A stretch of DNA of 64,000 nt from Alligator mississippiensis (lineage: Eukaryota > Chordata > Crocodylia > Alligatoridae). Shown here one piece after another: positions 1-53,400 of this stretch. Below the pieces are notes generated by a model that saw only the letters and a list, made by a program, of their open reading frames with translations, made no database searches and was not told where the DNA came from. The position numbers and the translations under genes are program-made. The DNA lies in assembly GCF_030867095.1 (NCBI RefSeq), contig NC_081824.1, positions 351,824,203 to 351,888,202 on the forward strand, given 5' to 3'. Positions within the stretch are counted from its first letter, which is position 1. Each line of letters begins with the position of its first letter.

Positions 1-24469
<24,469 letters not shown>

Positions 24470-24510
24470 CTCCGCCGGCCCCGGCCCGCCCCCCGCTACC
24501 GCCCCGCCCG

Positions 24511-24522
24511 CAAGATGGCGGC
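24511..24522 (+). promoter_or_regulatory. YY1-type motif
   Basis: CAAGATGGCGGC is a full match to the YY1 consensus often found near transcription starts of housekeeping genes. It lies 42 bp upstream of the CUL4A ATG, so it is probably in the CUL4A 5' UTR or core promoter. Occupancy is inferred. Confidence 0.6.
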
Positions 24523-24856
24523 CGAGCCCTGCCTCCCACAACGGCTAGCTCGCGCTGGGGGGCAACGGACGTGTCCCCAGATGTGGTGCAGATGTTTGTG
24601 AGCGTTGTACTTCTACGGGCGGGGGGCTGGGCTCGGGGACCTGTAGCACAGCTGGAGACCCCCGTGTTCCCGGGCCCCGCCCCCATGGCCCTAAGGAAGC
24701 CCCGCCCCCGGCCCCAGCGCGTGGAGCAACAAGCCCCGCCTCCCGCGGATGTAAAGGAAGGGGGGGGGCGGGGAGCCAGCGCTGCCCTTTCAACGAAAGA
24801 GAAGCAGGGGCGGGGGGCGGAGCTAACTCCTGTAGCCAGGTGGGCCTGGCGTAGAT

Positions 24857-25018
24857 CACGTGGCTCCCGCGACTGGCCTGTCAGCGCGGGGAGGTGGGCC
24901 GCTCGGCTGGAGTAAGCGCCAGCATTGTTTGGCCCCGCCCCCTCCTTGCCCCACCCACACGTGACGGAGTACGGGGCGCACCAGGGGAAGGAAGAGGGAT
25001 GAGGGTGGAAGTCACGTG
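24857..25018. promoter_or_regulatory. Three CACGTG E-boxes
   Basis: CACGTG occurs at 24857-24862, 24958-24963 and 25013-25018. The last is GTCACGTGAA, close to USF/TFEB-type sites. All lie within 260 bp upstream of the PCID2 ATG, spaced 101 and 55 bp apart. The repetition makes a bHLH-zip input plausible. Confidence 0.55.
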
Positions 25019-25114
25019 AAGGGGGTGGGCTTTCGTTGTGTCCTGGGAGCTGGGGGTGCGCGGCGGAGCTGGGAGGAGCCGGCGTCTCACGGGGCGGCCT
25101 CTCCAGCCCGGCGC

Positions 25115-42288
<17,174 letters not shown>

Positions 42289-43030
42289 GTCACTTGCATC
42301 TTAGGTACAGGGATATTCTTGGAAGACTCTCATTGTCCAGTAGAACTGTTTGTTCAGATTGCACAGTGTAAACTGTTAATCAACTGGTTATGTTCAGAAC
42401 TAGAATACCGCAACTGTTGCATGGTTTCTTTGCCAGATTGACTGGGGTCTGCAAACTTGATAAAACCAGGGGAAAGCAATGCTCATGTTTTTAAAGTGTT
42501 AGAGTTTCTTTGGCCTCTTGGATAACTTGAAGCATCTTTTGCAGGAAAAGAAAACAAAGCATTCCCAATTCACTGCAAAAAATATTAAGAAACACTTTAC
42601 AAGAATTTTTGTAAAAGCCAAACCTTTCTCAACTGTCACTTAGACTGATGCTATTGTAGGCTCCCGTAACTGTTTCCATGCCTATCTGTCACAACAAGTG
42701 TCTATCTTATGATGCTTTGTTAATCCATTCTTTGAGGAGGCAAACAAAGCTTTTTTACTTTTTTCAAGGCTTAATTCTCATTAAATTTAATTTTTTTGTT
42801 AATAATTTTGTTTTGAATACAACATGCTCTTTAAGTTGTCTCTGGAAATTAGAGATGATCCTGTTAAACACTGAACATCAGGAACTTCATTTTATCTCAG
42901 TGGGATTTAAAGAGAGCTGAGCAAATATGAGATGGTTGCTTCCTGCTGCTCAGAATTGAGCCTCTGGTAACTTCTTCAGTACTTGTTTGAGTTTTCTGCT
43001 CAAATAATGAATAAACATTTTGGTAATTCA
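42289..43030 (+). other. PCID2: Probable PCID2 3' UTR with poly(A) signals
   Basis: After the stop there is AT-rich unique-looking DNA. ATTAAA occurs at 42780-42785 and a canonical AATAAA at 43010-43015, followed by T- and GT-rich sequence. The transcript end is inferred to lie near 43030; further AATAAA hexamers near 43074 and 43153 are alternatives. Confidence 0.5.
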
Positions 43031-43962
43031 CTCACATTCCATTGTTGTTCATGCAGGTTATTTTTATAAAAATAATAAAACAAATGTGATATTTTTCTCT
43101 TTGAGATTTTATTCTTGTTTTTGAAAGGACTTTTAAAATATTGTCATAGGTTTCAATAAAATGACCATATTTACCCAAATCCAAGGTGACTTAAATTTAA
43201 AGATGATTCCCCCAATTATTTTTAGATTCTATGCATGGCAAGTTATACCTTTTGTTACATTTTCCATGTATAGAATCTAATTATTGGAGGGTTTTCTTAA
43301 ATTTCTTTCCTTCCACTGCTGTGGCGGGGAAAGTAGCAGCAGGGAGGCAGGTAGCCTGACCCTTGTGCCTGCCCCCCCTGGTGCGACTCCCCCCACACCA
43401 CTTGTGCCTCCCTGCTGCCACTTAGTGTATGTAGCAGCTCTTGCTCTGGCCTGGGACATGGAACACAGTGGCTTTAGCCCCAGCTAGGCAGTGACAGCTG
43501 TGGGCCCAGGTCAGGGTCGCAGCCAAAGCAGCTCCCCTGCTGCACAATCTCTCCTGTGTTCTCTTCAGGCTGCACAGCCTGTTCCCTATACCATGCATTC
43601 CCTCAGCACAAGCTATCTCAAGCTATCTTGGCCTACAGCCAAGCAGCAGCAGCAGTGACTGCCCCAGCCTTGGCCAGTGCCAGGCAGAGGCTGTAGTCTG
43701 GGCCCAGTTTGGAGCTGGAGCAGCCACGTGGCCCAGGCTAGTACTCAAATTCAAGATGAGGCTTTCTCCAACAGGGGGAGGAAAGACAGACTAGGAAATA
43801 TACTGAGTTTTGGTATTTATGGGTGAATATAGCTAAATATTTACAGGATAAATATGACATCTTCAGTATCTGGGTGCTGTCCTTGATGACACTGGTACAG
43901 TTGTTGAATCCAAAGCATATTTTTCAATCACAGTTAGGGATTTCATGCCATAGGGATTCTTT
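43031..43962. other. Interval between convergent PCID2 and PROZ 3' ends
   Basis: It holds a probable DNA element (about 43160-43835) and no gene. TTTATT at 43108-43113 is a minus-strand AATAAA that could serve PROZ; if so the PROZ 3' UTR crosses the element and ends close to the PCID2 poly(A) region. No nearer minus-strand AATAAA was found. Confidence 0.45.
43160..43835. mobile_element. Probable nonautonomous DNA element
   Basis: The left end CCATATTTACCCAAATCCAA is roughly inverted at the right (GGTATTTATGGGTGAATATAG). An inner inverted repeat pairs 43212-43238 with 43267-43288 (AGATTCTATGCATGG with CCATGTATAGAATCT). The centre is GC-rich without coding potential. Confidence 0.5.
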
Positions 43963-44480
43963 TTATAGCATGATTTGTTTAAACCACATCATATATCTTG
44001 CAGTCTTGGTGAAAAGAAATATTTCTGGATTAGTTGCTTCTGTTGGCCAAGTTCCCGTAATGCCTGTCAGAAACCAAGTGCCTTTATAATCAGCGGCAAC
44101 AAAATTTCCTCCAGCCAGCTGCTCGTCCATAGGTGCTTGGTGATGCCCACAAAATTCCCTGTTTGTAAGGCTGGTATTGAGTAGTTGTTCACATTCCTTT
44201 ATAGGGAGGTGTGAAACCTGCAACTCTTTTAACACTCCAGTAAGTTCTGTTCCTTCAGTTTTCCAGCCACTGACCATCCCAGCCAGCTCAGGAATCAAAA
44301 CATGTTCTGCAAAGTCTCTGTCAGGGGTGCATATAGGAAGCTGGTAGCTGTTACACTCGATGTGCTCTTGCAGTTGTATCAATGCAACATTATTTTCACC
44401 AGTATCTTTATCATATCGGATATGTATGTGTTTCTCATTCACATGCATTATCTGCCTAGCTCCAGTCATTCCATCTTTCC
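43963..44480 (-). CDS. PROZ: PROZ coding exon 8 with stop
   Basis: Completes Gly241 and encodes residues 242-412 ([20 protein letters not shown] onward to MMWFKQIML). It covers the Asp102 region ([12 protein letters not shown], Asn in place of Asp), [20 protein letters not shown], and the Ser195 region ([20 protein letters not shown], no GDSGGP). The acceptor is actttacag. Confidence 0.96.
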
Positions 44481-47400
44481 CTGTAAAGTAATGACATGTT
44501 CGCTGATATTAAAAATAGCCTTACTATGTGCTGCCAAAGCTGAACACAGATTACTGCCAACAATCACAAGAGCTATTCTGACAATGCATGAATTGTCAGT
44601 GCTGTGAAATGGGGGAGAGGTACACAGACTCATTGTGCTTGCCAGTTTTACAGCAGTTGGGTGTTTTTGGTTATGATTATTTAAGTTAAGCATTATACTT
44701 TCAAGGCATTGTTCAACTCTTGGCAAACCTGTTTGTATGAATGAATATGAATTTCAGGTTGAGACAGTAAAATACACAACCAAAAATGGATGCCAGTTTC
44801 TCCCTGAAAACCAAAGGCTTTAAATCCAAGCAGTTTGCTTTCGAGGCTGGATGGAATGTTCCTAAATGGCAATGTTGGCATATCAGCTGTGTTGGTTTTT
44901 TTAAAGAGCTTTCAAACACAAGCATTTAGGCAGATATAAAGAGAAAACATGCTTAGTCACCTACCAGCCCCAACCTTGATCACAAAATGACTGTGCAGAA
45001 GGGCACATGCAGCTGTAGTCAATGCAAAGTTGCTGGCCAATAGCACACCTCCACAGAAACTCTTCCCTTCTGAATTTAGCAACAGGACCTTTAAAAGAAA
45101 ACAAACAATAAGTAATGGTGTTGTCAAATAACTGTTTTTAATATGACAGGATAGGAATGAAATACTGAGTTGTTGCAAGCAGTAAGATTTGTGTGTTAAT
45201 TATTTTTAAAATGAAAAATCTATACCTGTCTAATTCTACTATTCAAATCAAGGAGTCTCCCACTGACAGCTGCATTTCTAAAGAAAGGAATAGGTGTGCA
45301 CTGAGAAAGGAAGAATTTGGTTCTAAATATTTAGAACCAAACCCTGCTTCACCTATAAGGTACCCTACTTTGGTGTCAAAGGGCAATTTTATTCTGAATC
45401 CTTGACAAAATAATGGAAAGGCAGGTAGTCCCCTCCTCACTGCTTTTTGTGGCTTAGTTTAAATTGATTAAGCTATGTTACAAAGGTTGATTTGTTCATT
45501 TTTTTTTCTGGGCTTATAGCAATGTATGCTATTGGAGCTGGGATTACCACAGCTGCTGACACCAGACTTAGTCTCTATAGATCCTTGATAAAGGGTTAAA
45601 AAGTACTTGTTCCAGTTATAGGGCCTAAAAAGAGCTCTGTGTTATCTTTTGTTGCAACATTCCTAGGTCAGGCATGGGTAATTTGTGTGCCAATTGCTTG
45701 CCTTGGATGGGGGACCTGTCTCTCAGGCTCCTTCTCTGGAGTCAATCTCTTGATTCCCTGTCACCTGTGGTCACCATGTACGTACATAAAGCACCACTGA
45801 ACTTTATAGTGTAAACATTTAAATAAGTTGTTGCTGCCAAGGGGGGTGTGCAATGGGTCCAGAGATTGCTAGTCACCAAAGCAGCTGCTTCCTACTTTCT
45901 TGATTAAAGGAAACTCAGTAAATATTTTAACTTTGGGGGAAGGGGGAAGTGAGTGAGTTTTAGGGACAGCTAGGGCCCCCAAATGCTTGAACGTTGCAGC
46001 AGGAGAGCAATAGGATGTGGAAAATTCTGGATGTGCCCTTCAGGATCCATTCTCAGCTCTGAAAGAGATGGGACACTGGACATGATGGACTGATGGTAGT
46101 TCTTATGTGGAACAGAGTAAAATAGGATTGTCTTTGGGCACCTTAGAGGGAAAATAGGATGTAGACCTTAAAATACCATATATCATAACATTGACAGGTC
46201 AAAAGGGAATACCCTTACATGAACATTGAGTTACAAAGCTTTGAATATATTGAAAAAAAATGGAATCTTTTCTTATACTGACATGTAAGACACTAATGAG
46301 CATTCTGTAATAACTTGAAAATGTGCGCATATTAAGAGTGGAGCTATTGAAAGTCAGAAAAGGCAGGAAATAAGATACTGACATGGATAACTTTGACAAA
46401 CTAAACTGCTGTCTTCTGTTTTTATTTACTCATTGAAGAGCTTGCATGGTTGAACCATCCAAAAACAGCACATTTTAATTATAACAGATTTTTTTAAAGT
46501 AAAACTATTTCTATAAATACCTGCCAAGGGAATTCTCTGGCAAGACTGTTTTCCATTTCAGCCATCTTTGTTGTTTTTACAGTGTCTTTAAATCTGCCAC
46601 ATGCACATTTATCTGGCCGTGGTTAAAAAGAAAAAAAAATACATTTATGTCATGCAATATTTTGCACTCGGCAAATCATGATCCCAGCTCTACTCCAAAA
46701 ACGTCAAGGACCAAGGAAACTCAAATCTTTTTCTTAAAAAAGATGCTCCCACTCCTCTTGCACATACGGGAGCCAAAATGAAACCTGCAGGAATAATAAG
46801 GTATGCTTGCCTGAGAGGACTCCAGCCTTCTCAACTCGTAGGTAAATTATCCACATCTTCCTGAAAGCAAGCAAATTTTATGCAGGTCCCATCCCTGCTT
46901 CTACATTTAGAAGTACTGCTGCCAGCACACCCCAAAATTGCCTTCACTTTTCATTTTTCCAGCTCATGACTGCTCAGAATATAACCTGATGATGGTGCAA
47001 ATTCCTATTGTATCTTTGTTATGTCTGATAATATCAGTTCTGGGATACCTTGTGGGCAACATCAAATTTATAAATGATAAAATAAGAGATATCACTGCAG
47101 CTGGGCATCAGCAGATCTAGGATTCTGAGAAGGGCAGGGTGTAGATGGTGTGGTGCATGATCATGTATAATACAACACATATTTGTCTCCTACCCGTTGT
47201 TCTGGACTGCCCCATGCCAAACCTGACTGGGACATTGTGCATCTTCAGTGTCAAGATGGTTGACACCGACACCAATGCAGCAATGCATGCAATGTATATT
47301 TGAAACATTGAATGATTAGAGGAATCAAAGGGGATACAAGGGGATTCCTCCCCCGCCCCCAAATGTAGCTCCCCTGAATTCAGCCCTGCAGCTGGGTTGT

Positions 47401-50400
47401 CACCAACATGACAGGACAGTGTGGACCCACGGAAGTCCATTTGTGCATAGTGTGGGATCTCTGCTGTGATTGAGCAGAGCCTTGACAAGCTGAAGGGAAA
47501 GTCTGTGGGTGAGTGAAATGCACATGGTCTTTCCTGCAGCTATTCCAACCTTGTGGACTCTATTCATTCCAAATCCAGCTGTTGCTGATGGGGACTGGAA
47601 TGCCTGCTGGTGGAGTGGGTGAGACTGGCTGTAATTCACACTTGGCTTGAAAGACTTCTGTCTTTTAAATTTTAAAAAATGAATTATTTTTAGGCAAAGC
47701 CATTCTGTTGGGAGGAGCATCTTCCCTACTCAGGAGGGAGTGGGGGGGGGGGGGGGGGGGTCTCTCAGCCTGTCATGTTTGGGGGAAGGTGGGTGATTCT
47801 TCTCATGGCACTTGGGTGTAGAGGGGTGGATAGTTACAGGCCATGAAGCACATGGGGTTAGAGGAGCACAAGTCCCCCACTGAGGAACAACAATGATGCT
47901 CTCCCAGCTCCTCATTGCATATGTATGTGTTACCTTGGCAGTGAGATCAGCTACCAGAGCAGCAATCTTGATAGTAAAAAATGTGCTTGTGGTTGAGTCT
48001 TCTACTCAATTCTTGCTTTTCAGATGTAACTTGACTGACTTCAATGGTGGTCTTCTGAAGCAAGGGTGTCAAACATATGCCCCCTAGGCCAAATCCAGCC
48101 TGTAGAGCTGCTCCATCCAGCCTGCTAAACCTACTGGTGGGACAGGGAATTTGGGGACATAGCTAGGAAGGGGTTGGGCCCACCATGGAATCTGGGCCCT
48201 GTTGGACATGGCTTTTGGCAGCAGGTCAGCATGCAAGGGCTGTGTCTGTTTGCCCTATGGTTGCTTGGGGCATGACTGCTTGTCCTGCAGCTATCACCAC
48301 CACTGCTGCTTGTGCTTCCTCTGCTGCAACATGCAGCTGCTTGGCCCACAACTGCCTGCCCCACTGCTTGCACTTATACTGTTGGCCCTGCTGCTTGTCC
48401 ACTGATCCCACTGCACCTGCTGCTTGTCCTGCAGACCTAAGCTGTGAAGAGCTGCACAATCTGTATCCAGCCTGGGGAATAGGGTGAGTTTGCCACCCCT
48501 GCTCTAAATGTATAATGAGAGCAAGTGGAGACTGTGATCCAGCAAATCCATTTTAGAATGACATGAGTGCTTTGTTTTGTGGCTCTGCCTAAAACTTTCC
48601 AATTAACTTTCTTTTTCCATTTTGGCTGCTGGAGAATTGTTCTTTGCAGGTGCCATCTGAATGCCTCCTTTTCTGCCCATCCTCAAGGTCTCTTAGTGCA
48701 ATTGTAAATTCAGCCTCAGAGTCTGCTGTCTTCTACTGATGCCACTACCCCTGTTTGCCTACCCTGCAACAGGTCTGCCTGCACTCTAGTTTTCATACTT
48801 GCCTTTTGGGATACATGATTTTTTATCTTTTCCTAGTTCATAGCCATTCGCACATGAGCAGCGGTAAGAGAGAGGGCCTGGATAGCAGAAATGTTGACAT
48901 CCATAACTTGTCTTGTGGTGGCACTCATTTTCAGCTAAACACAATGAAAAAGGTAAATAATACATTTAGCTGTCAACTCTGGGAGCTTTCCTTGTGTATC
49001 ATGAGCTCTGTTTCGCTACACCACAACACTGGCTCACCACTCATCATCTTTTGGACTCACCACTTTAGTTTTTACTCCCTCTCCCTCTTTTCCATTTGTA
49101 GGTATGGACTTGAGAGGTGCAGAGCATATGCATGACCCAGGAAGTGACTGCCAGTTGGACATGCACAGGAGCACAGCCCAAGGGAATGCAGTGGCTGGAT
49201 TGGACTGTAACAGGAGCTTCTGGGGACTTTTTTAAAGTCCCCAAAGCAGGTGACCATCCCCCCCCTGCTCAGAGGCATGTTCCTTCCCCTCTGTTTCCTC
49301 CTCCTCCTCCTCCTGCTGAAGCTTTCCCCTCTGTTTTGTGGGCGGGGGAAGCTTCAGAGCTATTCCTGCCCACTCTAGCCAGGTTGCAGGGCAGGGGAGG
49401 GGGCTTGGCTCAGCTGGAATAGTGACAGCTGCAGCAGCAGCAGTAATTGAGTTCCTGCCCCCACATGCCTGCTCCTGGGAGCCTGGGAAGGGTGAGTGAA
49501 CTCCCCCCCAACCCATTGCTGCTGCTGTTGTCCTGTCACATTTCAAACTGAGTCCGGCTCCCCACCCCTCTCCCCTGCCCCTGCAGCTTTAAAGCTTCCC
49601 CCACCCCTAGGACAGAGAGAAAGTAGCAGCAGCAGATGGGGGAGGGGGTAAAGGGTGGTGGAAGGAGAAGCTCTTCTATGGTTGGGGATTGCCAAAGCTC
49701 AAAGGGCACAGAAACCATTGCTCTTATTTCTCAGCCACATCCCTTACGCCAGAGGGCTATGCTTGCCTACAGTGCCCAAAGATTTCTCTATGGCAGGGGA
49801 AAGTCTCCAGCTAAGCAGCAAGGCTCATTTGAGGCTGGTGGAGTAGCAGCTCTTTTCTCTCCGAAAGAGACTTGAGGGTCGTGATTGACCACAAGACGAA
49901 CATGAGCCACCAATGCAATTCTGCAGCCAGCAAAGCAAATAAAACCCTGGCTTGCATCTACCAATGCTTCTCAAAGAAGACCCAAGAAGTCATCCTCCTG
50001 CTTTACTCAGCCTTGGTGAGGCCACAGCTGGAGTACTGCATCCAATTCTGACAGTTTATAAGTATATAAGGGCTGTGCATCAGGAGCTGGGAGAGCATCT
50101 GTTCACCAGGGCACCCCAAGGGAAGACAAGGTCTAATGGTCACAAATTTCTGGAAGACCATTTTAGACTGGATATAATGAAAAACTTCTTTACTGACCGA
50201 GTCTCCAGAGTCTGGAACAGACTCCCCCAAGAAGTGATGCAAGCACCTCCTGTGGATATCTTTAAGAAACTCTTGGATGCTTATCTTGCTGGGGTGATTT
50301 GATCCCAGCTGACTTTCTGCCCCTTGGGCAGAGGGCTGGACCGGATGATCTTGCGAGGTCCCTTTCAGCCCTAATGTCTATGAAATCTATAAGCAGACTT

Positions 50401-53400
50401 AACAGGCTCAGGGATCTGGCCTATTGTGTTTTAAGTACCGTGACTTTTTCTATTAATTTCCATTTCCATCTATAACGATTAACATAGTAAAGCAGGTCAA
50501 GGCCACTTTTCTGTTTTTATTCATTCCTTATTCTGGTGAATTTCCAGTGCAGTCACCTTATGATTGCCTGAGAAAGGATGGAGAAAGACTGAAGGGGGAT
50601 TACCCTCTTCAACAGAAAACCCCACAGGAAAATACCCTGGGAGTAAAGGAAGAAATGGACAATGGGTATCACATTTTCTCATGTGTAATTTTAATGCATC
50701 CTTCACTAAGGATCATATATGTTCTAAGTTAAGGCAAACAGGATATGAGGTACATAAGTTTCCCATTCTGGCTTCCAGGAAGGAATATGATTTCAATATA
50801 GTGCTTGTAGAGAACTTACCTAGTTCACAGTTGTCTCCTTCATAGCCACTAGTGCAACTGCATGTGTAACTGCGAATGTTGTCCATGCACGTGCCATTAT
50901 GCAGACATGGATTTGAGGAGCACTGGCTGCCACCTGAATGAATGGCACATCAGTAAGAGCAGTTATCATCATCAACCATGACACACAACCTACTTAATTA
51001 CAGTGCTTTCTTTCAGCAGGAAGATGATTGTGGAAATTCTATTAAAATTACTTTAAAAACAACTTATTACTGTAAAAGAGAAATCTCTTTTCATACTATC
51101 AAAGCTGAATCAATCTTGTGAGTAGTATTTACTATCAATTATTAATCTGGAAGCCAGATTCTGTTGTTGAAAATTCCTAATTGTGACAGGAATTGAACAT
51201 ATGTATCAACAGACAGAACTAGCTATGAAAGATAAGATACTCAGTTTAACAATGGGACCTTATTTTTCCTCCCCTGTTCTCAATTCCTGTTTTCTAAATC
51301 CTTCCTATTTTATAATGCAACTTCATACCTGCCCATGAGGATTTCTTGAAGTAACTGGTAAAAATTATTGTGATATCTGACAATATAATTTCCCCCCCAA
51401 AAATAAAGAGACTAAAGGATGAGAACTGTACTGTGAAATACACCCAGTATTAATTGACACTAATGTCCAGCAATGCTATCTTTCAGTATGCATGTACAGT
51501 ACTGCATCTTAGAGCATGGGGACATGGGTCACCTAACTGGAAACTGTCACCACAGAGACATTTTGGAATGTGAAGAATTGAAGTTTGACAAAAAGTAGAA
51601 TTTTTCTACAGTAATAAGTAGCATTGTAATTTAGCTGAAAATATCCATCAAACAACTTTATTCACCTGCTTGATACTCCTCTGCATGAGACTCCTAATGA
51701 GTGCAGACACATGGACAATGCACTTGAGGATAGTTAGTACATTCAACAACAGCTTCTGAAATCCCAAATACTTCACCCAAATAATTACAACACTTTTTGC
51801 CAGGTGTTTTTTTCCCTTCCAGGAAGACAGTGTTGTTCATGCATGACTTGAGTTCACAGAATAGTTTTACAGTCAAGCTGCAACACTACATATATGCCAT
51901 AATCAGGCTGCTAAGATTTCATACAATCACAAAAGGTGATGCATGAAAATATATTTATACATCTGCCACAAAGAGGAAACATTGGGTGGTGGTGGTTGGA
52001 GACTCCCTTCCGTGGGGCATGGAGGGATTCATCTGCCAGCCTGACCTGTTGTCCCGGGCAGTCTGCTGCTTGCCTGAAGCCTGGATCCAAGATGTCTCAG
52101 AAGGACTATCAGGACTTGTCCAGACCTCTGACTACTATCCCATGCTGCTCGTCCATGTGGGCACCAGTGGTACTGCCAGGGGTGACCCTGAGCAAATCAA
52201 GAGAGACTACAGGGCTCTCTCAAAGGTGAAGAGGATAGGGCACATGTCGTGTTCTCCTCAATCCTTCTGGTCAAGGGGAAGGGCCCTGGCAGGAGCAGAT
52301 GCATCCTTCAGACCAATGCATGGCTGCACAGGTAGTGTTGCCAGCAGGGATTTGGCTTCCTCAACCATGGGATGTTGTTCCAAGAAGAAGGCCTGCTAGG
52401 AAGAGATGGGATCCACCTAACAATGAGAGGAAAAAGCATCTTCGCAGACAGGCTCGCTAACCTAGTGAGGAGGGCTTTAAACTAGGTTCGCAGGTGGATA
52501 GAGAACAAAGCCCTGAGATAAGTAGGGAAGCAGGAGACCTGGAGAAAGCAGAAGCAGGAGGGGGCAACACGAGAGACCTCATTCTTCCTGAGAAAGTAGG
52601 GCAATTGGCTAGTCATCTCAGGTGCCTGTACACAAATGCACAGAGCCTGGGAAACAAGCAGTAAGACTTGGAAGTGCTTGCATAGTCAAGGAACTATGAC
52701 ATGATTCGAATATCAGAGACTTGGTAGGATAGCTCATGTGACTAGAACACTGTCATGAACAATGGTCATGGTACAAATGGTTCAGGAAGGACAGGCAGGG
52801 GAGTTGCACTGTATGCAAAAGTGCTGTATGATTGCTCAGAGCTCCAATATGAAACTGGAGATAGGTCTGTTGAAAGTATCTGAGTTAAGATTTGAGGTGA
52901 GGGCAACAAGGGTGATGTTGTGGTGGGTGTGTGTTATAGATCACCAGACCAGGAGGATGAGGTAGATGAGGCTTTCTTCAGGCAACTAGCAGAAGTTTTC
53001 AGATCACAGGCCCTGGTTTGCAATGGGGGACTGTTGTCACCCTGACATCTGCTAGGAGGGCAATACGACAGTGCACAGGCAATCCAGGAAATTTTTGGAG
53101 AGCATTGGAGACAACTTCCTGGTGCAAGTGTTGGAGAGACCAACTAGGGGCCATGCTCTTCTTGACCTACTACTTACAAACAGGAAAGAATTGGTGAGGG
53201 ATGTAGATGTGGATGGCAAGTTGGGCAGCAGTGACCACGAGATGATTGAGTTCAGGATCCTGACAGAAGAAGGAAAGGAGAGCAGCCATGGTCGACTGGT
53301 GCCACCTTAGTCAGCTGCCACCCTGCTGACCGGGGGGGGTGGGATGGCACCCATGGCCAACCTTGCCAACTGTGGGGGAGTCCCCCTGCGGCCAATCTTG

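Larger units (their letters stand above)
24480..25114. promoter_or_regulatory. Shared CpG-island promoter of CUL4A and PCID2
   Basis: The two start codons are 645 bp apart and point away from each other. The interval is very GC-rich, with many CpG and GC-box runs (GGGGCGGGG types near 24765, 24807 and 24490-24510) and no TATA box. It contains CAAGATGGCGGC (YY1-type) at 24511-24522 and three CACGTG cores at 24857, 24958 and 25013. The CpG-rich zone extends from about 24100 into PCID2 intron 1. This is a classic housekeeping divergent promoter; transcription starts cannot be placed from sequence alone. Confidence 0.88.
46613..48802 (-). other. PROZ: GC-AG intron 5 of PROZ
   Basis: The minus-strand donor is AG/GCAAGT, a perfect consensus apart from C at +2, and the acceptor is CACGGCCAG. 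It joins G/AT to make Asp169 and leads to KCACG. The intron contains a hAT-like fragment (48061-48505), a 19-G run (47742-47760) and otherwise unassigned DNA. Confidence 0.85.
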
